Source of the DNA: Bacteroidales bacterium
Lineage (GTDB): Bacteria > Bacteroidota > Bacteroidia > Bacteroidales > UBA7960
Reading direction: 5' to 3'
DNA: 7,601 bases
NCBI GenBank assembly: GCA_003557765.1
Contig: PWNO01000187.1
Location: 1 to 7,601, forward strand
Shown: positions 1-5,104 of the stretch, piece after piece
Numbering within the stretch: the first letter of the stretch is position 1
Layout: each line of letters begins with the position of its first letter
The notes under the pieces: model-generated
The model's database searches: none
The model's input: the letters and a program-made list of their open reading frames with translations, nothing else
Told to the model about the DNA's origin: nothing
Program-made: the position numbers and the translations under genes

Positions 1-23
1 AAATACAGGCAAGCCACAAAAAA

Positions 24-932
24 CTAATAATCAGAAGAGTCAATGTCGTAGTGGGTCGTTTGCCCGGCAACCACTTCCACATCTTTAATGATGGCTGCTA
101 CTTCTGAAAACTCGCCCTCGATTGTAAGAGTCACGACCAGGTCGTAAAGGCCTTCGGCCAGGTAATCGATGTGATACATATCGTTGTCACACACCATGTC
201 GCTGTTGATGGCGTTCGGGAAGCGTACTTCTTCTTCCGCAGGATCATTCGCTTCATCTTCTGTGTATGTTCCAGCCTCATAAGCATATACTACAATACCA
301 AAGCCTTCTGGAATATTTGACACGTCACCAACGATCCGGCCGGCCTGGTCATTTACAATCAGCCTGATGGTTGGTTTTAGGATGTATCGGCCGGAGTTGC
401 CGGCAGCAACGATGGATTTTCGCAGGTCGAAATCAGCGGTAACATCAACACTTCCATTTACCGGTACTGAAAACTTGCCTGTTGCCTTGAATCCCGATTG
501 GGAGCCGCTGGGTACAAACAAAGGCTCAGTGGTGCCGTCTTCAAATTCCAGGTAACATTCAGGGTTAACAGGCGGACCCTGGTCGCGCTCAGGTGCTTCC
601 AACATAAAGCGGATCTGGGTATAAGTGCCCGGAAGCATATCAAAATAGCCCAGCAAGGTTGAAGCACCATGCGTATAATCCATCAGGTTGACCTTGACAG
701 GTCCTTCAAATTCGTCGAACACCATCCATTCATTCCCTTGCAAGTGGTATTGTATCTCATTAAAAGTAATGAATACACCCGTTATGCCATCCGTATCGAT
801 AGGAGCATCAGTAAGGTATAGGTTGATCCATCCGGATTCAAGTTCTTCTCTTCCCTCATCAGTATCGCAGGAGGCAAAGAAAAGCATCGGAACGGCAAAA
901 ATCATGACAAGCTTCATCAATCGTAACATCAT
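24..932 (-). CDS. DUF4382 domain lipoprotein
   Basis: This 302-residue protein is predicted to be a lipoprotein. A hydrophobic signal runs over residues 3-20 and ends in the lipobox F-A-S-C, with Cys22 as the lipidated residue. The acidic stretch right after it (D23, D25, E26) resembles the signal that sends Bacteroidota lipoproteins to the cell surface. Residues about 34-192 carry DUF4382 hallmarks: an early LTDAP (40-44), PGTYTQIRF (101-109), PSGSQSGFK (141-149), and DFDLRKSIV followed by YILKPTIRL (168-191). Residues about 195-298 look like a second small beta-sandwich. The biochemical role of DUF4382 is unknown to me. The gene lies 122 bp downstream of the barrel/anti-sigma gene on the same strand, so it may share that transcript or be a target of the sigma factor. 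An ATG-ATG pair leaves the start ambiguous by one codon. Family assignment is firm; surface location is inferred. Confidence 0.88.
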   Translation of the reverse strand: MMLRLMKLVMIFAVPMLFFASCDTDEGREELESGWINLYLTDAPIDTDGITGVFITFNEIQYHLQGNEWMVFDEFEGPVKVNLMDYTHGASTLLGYFDMLPGTYTQIRFMLEAPERDQGPPVNPECYLEFEDGTTEPLFVPSGSQSGFKATGKFSVPVNGSVDVTADFDLRKSIVAAGNSGRYILKPTIRLIVNDQAGRIVGDVSNIPEGFGIVVYAYEAGTYTEDEANDPAEEEVRFPNAINSDMVCDNDMYHIDYLAEGLYDLVVTLTIEGEFSEVAAIIKDVEVVAGQTTHYDIDSSDY

Positions 933-938
933 TTAAAA

Positions 939-960
939 GATTTAAGTGCAACAATAAAAG
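939..960 (-). promoter_or_regulatory. Possible shared upstream motif, copy B
   Basis: This is the counterpart of 3570-3590, located 6 nt upstream of the DUF4382 lipoprotein start. It also contains TATTGTTG on the minus strand (949-956), one mismatch from the Bacteroidota -7 box TAnnTTTG. It could therefore be an ordinary promoter for this gene or a target of the operon's sigma factor. No -33 element was found at the expected distance. Confidence 0.2.
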
Positions 961-1054
961 AAATTTGGATGCAGAAACATTGCTTCCTTGATAAAATTAT
1001 GACGTTTAGTTTATCTGCGGGGTTGGAAAAACTTCCTGGATCTGAAAAATATTT

Positions 1055-2257
1055 TTATTGGCGAAATGCGTATCCCAATGAAATGCCGGCATGCAGCGAC
1101 AGCAGGTTGGTGCGGTTGAGGTAGGCTGGAAGTTGATCATTGCCGGCAAAAACATTTTGGAGTCCGTAATTGGCATAGACACCGGTGCCGAGTTGCACTC
1201 GATCGCCGAGCTGATAGACATATTCATAACCTGCAACCAAGCCAAAATCAGTTTTGTTGTAATCTCTGGTTACACTCTCATCCATCCCGTGAACAAATTG
1301 CGATGCATCAACCAGATATGCGGCATAGAGACCTGCTACTGCCCTGTGCGGACTGTGTGGTCCGAAGCGGTAAGATGCAGTGAGAACCAGCTTCGTGTAA
1401 TTCATGTCGATGCGTGTTGACACAAACTGGCCATGTAAATATTCATTGTAAGCTTGGCTTTTTTCGGAGATGATGTTCAGGCCTAGTTTAAGGTCCACCT
1501 TTTTTGATAGCTGCTGGCCAACAACCACACCAAATGACTTGCCAAACGAAGGCCTCGTGTCAACCAGTGAGGTGTTTTGCAGGCCGGCAGCGGTTTTTTC
1601 ATTCCGCAGCCAGGTGTTGGCGAACTGCATCGACAGTCCGAAATAAGTGCCCTGCTGCCCCATCGCTTCATGGTTCCGGATGTCATCCAAAGCATCTTCA
1701 CTAATTAATCGCACATCGTGATCAATGGGGTAATCATTCATTTGAGAGTCAGCTGCAGTGAAAAAATCAGGCATAGCCGATACGGCCACAGCACCAGTCA
1801 TGGGCTGCATGGCGGGTATTGTTAACCCTGCGGGACTATCCTCAGGTAACCCCATTGCCGTATTTTTATCCTTGTAAAGCAATCTTTGCTTTAGGCGATG
1901 GGTGATTGGTAAGAAAGGCTGCGATGCGGTAATTAATGGCTGTTGTTGACCTGTGATTGCCGGTAATCGCTGAATAGCCGGGCGTTCGACTGCCGTTACT
2001 GCGTCTTCTTTTCCGGGTTTACGCAGGATGCCAGCCTGGTACCACAGTGTGCCAAGGGCAGCCATAAGCAGCAGTAGTGAGGCTGCAACAGCAATCCAGG
2101 TTCTGCTTACTTTCTTGGCAGCAGGTTGCAACTCTTGGTCCACCCTCTGCCATACAAGGTCAATGTCGAGGGCATTCTGCACTTCCTCCCACACCTTTTC
2201 GGGGGGATCCTCGGTGTTAGACTCAATCTTGTACTTATACCACTTTTCCAGTTTCAT
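1055..2257 (-). CDS. Candidate dual membrane-spanning anti-sigma factor with outer-membrane barrel
   Basis: The 400-residue protein has four parts. Residues 1-52 are soluble and charged and contain the motif DPPEKVWEEV (17-26), typical of the cytoplasmic start of this Bacteroidota family. Residues 54-73 form one strong transmembrane helix, with K48, K49 and R52 on the cytoplasmic side. Residues about 74-203 are a linker rich in Pro, Gln and Ala. Residues about 204-400 show roughly eight amphipathic beta strands and end in GISLGYAFRQ, like an OMP_b-brl_2 type barrel with an aromatic C-terminal signal. No zinc-binding anti-sigma motif (HxxxCxxC) and no FecR domain is visible. The ATG is 3 nt after the sigma-factor stop, which suggests translational coupling and a matched pair. 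By analogy with the Dma proteins of Bacteroides thetaiotaomicron, the N-terminus should bind the sigma factor while the barrel sits in the outer membrane. CDS and topology are well supported; anti-sigma activity is inferred. Confidence 0.85.
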   Translation of the reverse strand: MKLEKWYKYKIESNTEDPPEKVWEEVQNALDIDLVWQRVDQELQPAAKKVSRTWIAVAASLLLLMAALGTLWYQAGILRKPGKEDAVTAVERPAIQRLPAITGQQQPLITASQPFLPITHRLKQRLLYKDKNTAMGLPEDSPAGLTIPAMQPMTGAVAVSAMPDFFTAADSQMNDYPIDHDVRLISEDALDDIRNHEAMGQQGTYFGLSMQFANTWLRNEKTAAGLQNTSLVDTRPSFGKSFGVVVGQQLSKKVDLKLGLNIISEKSQAYNEYLHGQFVSTRIDMNYTKLVLTASYRFGPHSPHRAVAGLYAAYLVDASQFVHGMDESVTRDYNKTDFGLVAGYEYVYQLGDRVQLGTGVYANYGLQNVFAGNDQLPAYLNRTNLLSLHAGISLGYAFRQ

Positions 2258-2260
2258 GTC

Positions 2261-2809
2261 TTAACTATCAGATGGTTGAAGCCACTGCTGCAGCAGATGC
2301 CGTGCACGGCTATACTGCGATTTGGATGTGCCGGGGCTTACCTCCAGTTGTTCAGCGATCTCCTGGTGGCTGTATCCCTCAAGGGCATACAGGTTAAAAA
2401 TGATCCTTGCCCCTTTAGGCAAGCGTGCAATCATAGTTAGTATGTCTTTTGTCGCTATCTGAGACAAGGCATCTTCACCTATTGCTTCTTGTCTTTCAGG
2501 CACTTCGCCTTGGATCAATTCTATATGGCGTGATTGCTTTCGCAAGATGTCAATGGCAGTATTTCTAACGATCCTGCGTATCCATCCTTCGAGCGATCCC
2601 TTGCCATCGTATTGATCCATGTGACGAAATACTTTGACAAATGCTTCCTGGAGCATGTCCTGCGCCAGGTCGCGGCTACTCCCTGCATAGCCCAGGCAAA
2701 TGCCATACATTTTGCGGGCATGCATTCGATATAACACCTCCTGAATGTGCCTGTCGCTACGGATGCAGCCGTTTACAATTTCTTCGTCACAGTAAGACTC
2801 TTTTCGCAT
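2261..2809 (-). CDS. ECF RNA polymerase sigma factor
   Basis: This 182-residue protein has the normal length of an extracytoplasmic-function sigma-70 factor. It directs RNA polymerase to a dedicated promoter set. Region 2 spans about residues 26-92, with the core-binding and -10-recognition stretch DMLQEAFVKVF (51-61) and the helix GWIRRIVRNTAIDILRK (75-91). Region 4 spans about 122-178, with the helix-turn-helix SHQEIAEQLEVSPGTSKSQ (147-165) followed by a basic recognition helix. Sigma regions 1.1 and 3 are absent, as expected for ECF factors. The start ATG is 2 nt after the stop of the upstream lipoprotein, and the stop is 3 nt before the ATG of the barrel/anti-sigma gene, so the three genes form one tight operon. 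ECF factors of this kind often activate their own operon. The family call is certain; the regulon is unknown. Confidence 0.95.
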   Translation of the reverse strand: MRKESYCDEEIVNGCIRSDRHIQEVLYRMHARKMYGICLGYAGSSRDLAQDMLQEAFVKVFRHMDQYDGKGSLEGWIRRIVRNTAIDILRKQSRHIELIQGEVPERQEAIGEDALSQIATKDILTMIARLPKGARIIFNLYALEGYSHQEIAEQLEVSPGTSKSQYSRARHLLQQWLQPSDS

Positions 2810-2811
2810 TC

Positions 2812-3555
2812 TTATTTTATAAGCACCCTAAGCGCATGGTTTAGCCTTGCGGAAATGCTGTTGTATAGCCCAGGGTTACTATGTTCATTGATCAGTAAAA
2901 CCTCTTTGCCATCAATTATTACTACTTCTGCATCCTTAAGCATCCCGAAATTTATCAGCCGGCTTAATGAATGCGTGTCAATGTAAACCTCAGCCATTGA
3001 AACTTCGTCTTTTTTAAAAACCATCTCTTCCAGGCCCCCATGGTTCTTGGCTTTAACCCTTATTTGTTCTCGATAAGTGTATTCGAAGCGCACCTCAATC
3101 GGCTCATGGTTGCCTCGCTGAAAGCTTCCCTCCATTACAAGAGAGGGGTGATGGTCGTCACCCAGGTGAAAAACCAGTTCAACCATTGAATACACTCCTT
3201 GAGGAATATCAAAAGAAATACCTGTTTGGCTTAAACTGCCCGTAAGGTTTAACAGCATAGTTTCTGGAAAGTCCGAAATGAAATAAACACTGGTGGCGCC
3301 GTGTTGCCTCCGGCCGTCAAACTCAATATTTTCAATGGCAATAGATCCCCGGTTAATGTTGAACCTTGATTGATTGTGTGTGCCTTGTGATGTATTTGCG
3401 TCTTTATCTTCAATCAGGTCATATTCATCAATAGCAAATTCAAACTTCAGCTTTGTGGGAAGTTTTTCCGGGGAGGTGTCCATCAGTTTATCACACGCAG
3501 AGAGCGTTATAAATAGACTGAATAGGATTAACGGTGCGCTTTTATTAGCAATCAT
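2812..3555 (-). CDS. Predicted lipoprotein, first gene of the sigma operon
   Basis: This 247-residue protein begins with a signal peptide ending in the lipobox L-S-A-C (Cys21). The residues after Cys21 (DKLMDTS) are not strongly acidic, so a periplasm-facing anchor is more likely than surface export. The rest is predicted mainly beta: short strands IAIENIEF (72-79), LLNLTG (101-106), IPQGVYSMVELVFHLG (117-132) and VSMAEVYIDT (185-194). A His/Asp cluster HLGDDHH (130-136) could bind metal, but this is speculative. The order of strands and the GxYSxVxLxF turn resemble DUF4382, so it may be a divergent relative of the lipoprotein at the other end of the operon. I do not recognise a named family. 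It lies 2 nt upstream of the sigma factor and is probably cotranscribed. No canonical TAnnTTTG box is visible upstream, which fits promotion by the operon's own sigma factor. Confidence 0.82.
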   Translation of the reverse strand: MIANKSAPLILFSLFITLSACDKLMDTSPEKLPTKLKFEFAIDEYDLIEDKDANTSQGTHNQSRFNINRGSIAIENIEFDGRRQHGATSVYFISDFPETMLLNLTGSLSQTGISFDIPQGVYSMVELVFHLGDDHHPSLVMEGSFQRGNHEPIEVRFEYTYREQIRVKAKNHGGLEEMVFKKDEVSMAEVYIDTHSLSRLINFGMLKDAEVVIIDGKEVLLINEHSNPGLYNSISARLNHALRVLIK

Positions 3556-3569
3556 TTTTATAATAACTT

Positions 3570-3590
3570 GATTTTAGAACCAACAAAAAG
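3570..3590 (-). promoter_or_regulatory. Possible shared upstream motif, copy A
   Basis: This A/T-rich element lies 14 nt upstream of the first gene of the sigma operon. It resembles 939-960, upstream of the DUF4382 gene. Both read GATTT, then AG, then CAACA, then AAAAG on the plus strand, with small gaps. It could be an operon-specific promoter element, but low complexity makes chance similarity possible. Confidence 0.2.
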
Positions 3591-3710
3591 CAGGAATGCT
3601 TTATATACTTAGACGCAAAAAATGAGTGAAAAGTTGTAATCAGAACAAAAAGCCCCGATCTACTTGCAAATTATACCCGAATCGGTGTGAGTATAATGGG
3701 CCTGGAATAC

Positions 3711-3728
3711 GTGGGTGGCATCGCCCAC
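3711..3728. repeat. Short perfect-arm hairpin
   Basis: GTGGGTG (3711-3717) and CGCCCAC (3722-3728) form a 7-bp stem with one G-T pair and the tetraloop GCAT. No T-run follows on either strand, so it is not an obvious intrinsic terminator. It sits between the tRNA-Cys terminator and the sigma operon, where it could lie in the 5' leader of that operon. Confidence 0.4.
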
Positions 3729-3750
3729 AATAATTTACGGATATTTTTAG

Positions 3751-3788
3751 CAACAAAAAAACCAGCCCCTTCGTAAAGCGCTGGTTTT
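3751..3788 (-). terminator. Intrinsic terminator of tRNA-Cys
   Basis: Plus-strand AAAACCAGC (3758-3766) pairs with GCTGGTTTT (3780-3788), giving a 9-bp stem and a 13-nt loop. Read on the minus strand, the stem is followed by a T-run (complement of 3755-3761). It lies about 40 nt beyond the 3' end of tRNA-Cys, as expected for its terminator. Confidence 0.75.
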
Positions 3789-3829
3789 GTTAACTTTTAA
3801 AGATTTCGGTTGGATTTGTTGAACCGGGT

Positions 3830-3903
3830 TGGAGGTCTCGAGCGGATTCGAACCGCTGTAGGAGGTTTTGCAGACCTCTGCCTAGCCCCTCGGCCACGAG
3901 ACC
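3830..3903 (-). tRNA. tRNA-Cys (anticodon GCA)
   Basis: The minus strand folds into a complete cloverleaf. The acceptor stem is GGTCTCG with CGAGACC, the anticodon stem is GAGGT with ACCTC around the loop CTGCAAA, and the T arm is AGCGG-TTCGAAT-CCGCT. The anticodon GCA lies at 3869-3871. The discriminator base is T (complement of 3833), the identity element expected for cysteine tRNAs. The bases after it spell CCA (3830-3832), so the 3' end seems to be encoded. The tRNA body is 3833-3903. Confidence 0.97.
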
Positions 3904-3917
3904 TTATTTTGCAAATG

Positions 3918-3949
3918 CAAAGGTAATTTAAATACGTTTATCACCCAAA
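3918..3949 (-). promoter_or_regulatory. Bacteroidota-type promoter of tRNA-Cys
   Basis: On the minus strand, TTTG (complement of 3946-3949) is followed after exactly 20 nt by TACCTTTG (complement of 3918-3925). This matches the Bacteroidota primary sigma pattern TTTG / TAnnTTTG very well. The -7 box ends 14 nt before the tRNA-Cys 5' end. Confidence 0.75.
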
Positions 3950-3969
3950 TTAATTGCTGCTTTTTTGCT

Positions 3970-3983
3970 TGTTGGCTGTTGGC
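3970..3983. repeat. Heptamer tandem repeat (TGTTGGC, two copies)
   Basis: Two exact adjacent copies of TGTTGGC lie in the gene-free stretch 3950-4186. Apart from this repeat and a TAnnTTTG-like box at 4024-4031, I see nothing convincing in that stretch. Confidence 0.5.
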
Positions 3984-4023
3984 AATTAGTCATATTGACG
4001 GTAAAAAATCCTCCATTAGATAT

Positions 4024-4031
4024 TAACTTTG
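4024..4031 (+). promoter_or_regulatory. Orphan -7-like box ahead of a 29-codon ORF
   Basis: TAACTTTG matches TAnnTTTG exactly. An ATG at 4047 opens a 29-residue reading frame that ends at 4136. No -33 element is present at 19-21 nt (the nearest TTG is at 3995-3997, 26 nt away). The peptide has no recognisable feature, so this could be chance. Confidence 0.2.
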
Positions 4032-4186
4032 TGAAACTCTTTGCATATGGTGAGATCTCATAAAGATCCTGACTTTACCAGCTCGCGGATTATGCAGCAG
4101 CAAACCCCTTTGCCACTAATCCCGAAAACTGATTGATGAGTGTAAGGTGAGCTGATCTTTAAGGAAAGATGCGTAGATGGGCCAAG

Positions 4187-4420
4187 TCAGTTCTTTGAAT
4201 GCCCCGTAGCTGGGTCATCCTTGGGTAAACCGTGGTGCGATAAGCAGGCCGGACAAAGGCAGTCGTCGTAATTCTTCCTTAAAAAAGCCAAGGTTTCTGC
4301 GGTGAGATCATAATCCATGCACCAGCAATCCCGGTTATGCAAACAAAGAAAGTCTGTCCCGCACCGCGCACAGACTTTCTCTTTTGGATCATTTCCTCCA
4401 TTTTGTTGATTCCTGGCCAT
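4187..4420 (-). CDS. Small cysteine-rich CWC family protein
   Basis: This 77-residue protein has eight cysteines in the pattern C-x2-C (17, 20), C26, C-W-C (32-34), C-x-C-x2-C (54, 56, 59). That is the signature of the cysteine-rich CWC family, a presumed zinc-binding fold of unknown function. There is no signal peptide, so it should be cytoplasmic. The ATG at 4420 is preferred. An extension to 4492 would need a TTG start and adds 24 residues with no family similarity. TATTTTTG, a TAnnTTTG match, lies just upstream of the ATG on the minus strand, but so close that the leader would be nearly absent. The gene is 94 bp downstream of folB on the same strand and may be cotranscribed with it. Family recognition is good; a role in folate metabolism should not be assumed from position alone. 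Confidence 0.85.
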   Translation of the reverse strand: MARNQQNGGNDPKEKVCARCGTDFLCLHNRDCWCMDYDLTAETLAFLRKNYDDCLCPACLSHHGLPKDDPATGHSKN

Positions 4421-4511
4421 ATCCTGTCCAAAAATAATATATCTTTTTAAAAGGAGATTTTTGCTCTTTACCCAATTATCTCCACAGCCCAAAATAATGC
4501 GGCCACTGGCC

Positions 4512-4539
4512 TTCTTACCTCTTACTTCTTACTTCTTCC
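4512..4539. repeat. Heptamer tandem repeat across the folB 3' end
   Basis: Four adjacent 7-bp units are present: TTCTTAC (4512-4518), CTCTTAC (4519-4525), TTCTTAC (4526-4532) and TTCTTCC (4533-4539). They encode the last residues of FolB and its stop codon (4515-4517). Such short repeats are common between Bacteroidota genes. Confidence 0.7.
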
Positions 4540-4880
4540 TTCTCCAGGCTAACACACCGCATCCTCCCTCCCATGGGTGGATTCATTTTTGAAACCTTTA
4601 CCTTCATCCTGTATATTTCAGGGAAACGGCCTTTTAGGGCGTCAAGGATGCGCCTGCTTACATGCTCCAGCAAATGGCTCTTCTCTTCCATTACGGCTTT
4701 TACCTGGTCATATACGGCTTGGTAATTTACGGTGTCCTGGATCTTATCTGAAGTCTCCGCTGCCGTGGTATCAGCTTCGACCTCCAGATCGACAAGGAAA
4801 CGGTTGCCGATCACCTGCTCTTCCTTAAAACAGCCGTGATAGGCGTAAAATTCCATCTCTTCAAGCAATATCTTAGCCAT
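4515..4880 (-). CDS. folB: Dihydroneopterin aldolase
   Basis: FolB cleaves 7,8-dihydroneopterin to 6-hydroxymethyl-7,8-dihydropterin and glycolaldehyde in tetrahydrofolate synthesis, in the cytoplasm. The 121-residue length is normal for the family. The opening FYAYHGCFKEEQVIGNRF (11-28) includes Glu21, equivalent to the catalytic Glu22 of the Staphylococcus aureus enzyme. DTVNY (49-53) supplies the active-site Tyr53. LLEH (70-73) carries the pterin-binding Glu72, and VSKMNPP (96-102) carries the catalytic Lys98. All key residues are therefore present. The last few residues (about 115-121) are encoded by a heptamer repeat and are charged and unconserved in appearance. The gene diverges from glnS, with about 225 bp between the starts. 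No other folate gene is visible in the window. Confidence 0.95.
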   Translation of the reverse strand: MAKILLEEMEFYAYHGCFKEEQVIGNRFLVDLEVEADTTAAETSDKIQDTVNYQAVYDQVKAVMEEKSHLLEHVSRRILDALKGRFPEIYRMKVKVSKMNPPMGGRMRCVSLEKEEVRSKR

Positions 4881-4884
4881 GTCG

Positions 4885-4911
4885 CATTTGCATTGTCAAA
4901 GGGCAAATGTA
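4885..4911 (-). promoter_or_regulatory. folB promoter region with inverted repeat
   Basis: On the minus strand, TACATTTG (complement of 4904-4911) matches the -7 box TAnnTTTG and lies 23 nt upstream of the folB ATG. It overlaps an inverted repeat, CATTTGC (4885-4891) and GCAAATG (4903-4909), with an 11-nt spacer. The repeat could be an operator or a leader hairpin. No good -33 element is present. Confidence 0.45.
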
Positions 4912-4945
4912 CATATTTTGCATACATTAACAGCAGCATTTTTTA

Positions 4946-4953
4946 TACTTTTG
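4946..4953 (+). promoter_or_regulatory. Candidate -7 box for glnS
   Basis: TACTTTTG matches TAnnTTTG. It would give a leader of about 145 nt before glnS. The nearest upstream TTTG (4917-4920) is 25 nt away, longer than the usual 19-21 nt. It is placed back to back with the folB box, about 35 nt apart. Confidence 0.4.
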
Positions 4954-5063
4954 TGTAGCCTTAGTCCAGGGATTTACATGGAAGAACCGCAATTGTAAAA
5001 CTCCATTAGCAGGATGATCTAATTGCGCTTTTCATGGTCACCATCCGTTGTGCACCGGGCATT

Positions 5064-5090
5064 GACCTTTAGACTTTTTGACTTTTCGAC
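5064..5090. repeat. Octamer tandem repeat in front of glnS
   Basis: Three 8-bp units, GACCTTTA (5064-5071), GACTTTTT (5072-5079) and GACTTTTC (5080-5087), are followed by a partial GAC. The repeat ends 14 nt before the glnS start codon, so it lies in the presumed leader. Confidence 0.6.
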
Positions 5091-5104
5091 AATTTTGTTT
5101 ACCT

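Noticed and set aside
1091..1420. Plus-strand frame of 109 codons opposite the barrel gene
   Set aside because: It overlaps a well-supported gene on the other strand and shows no domain, signal peptide or promoter.
4421..4492. Longer N-terminus for the CWC protein
   Set aside because: The start codon would be TTG, and the added 24 residues have no family similarity. The ATG at 4420 gives the normal compact protein.
4988..5027. Inverted repeat CGCAATT / AATTGCG in the glnS leader as a T-box or riboswitch
   Set aside because: The stem is only 7 bp with a 26-nt loop. No T-box sequence or terminator/antiterminator pair is visible, and T-boxes are not typical of Bacteroidota.
5078..5104. Longer N-terminus for glutaminyl-tRNA synthetase
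   Set aside because: It would start with TTG inside the octamer repeat. The ATG at 5105 gives a normal-length enzyme.
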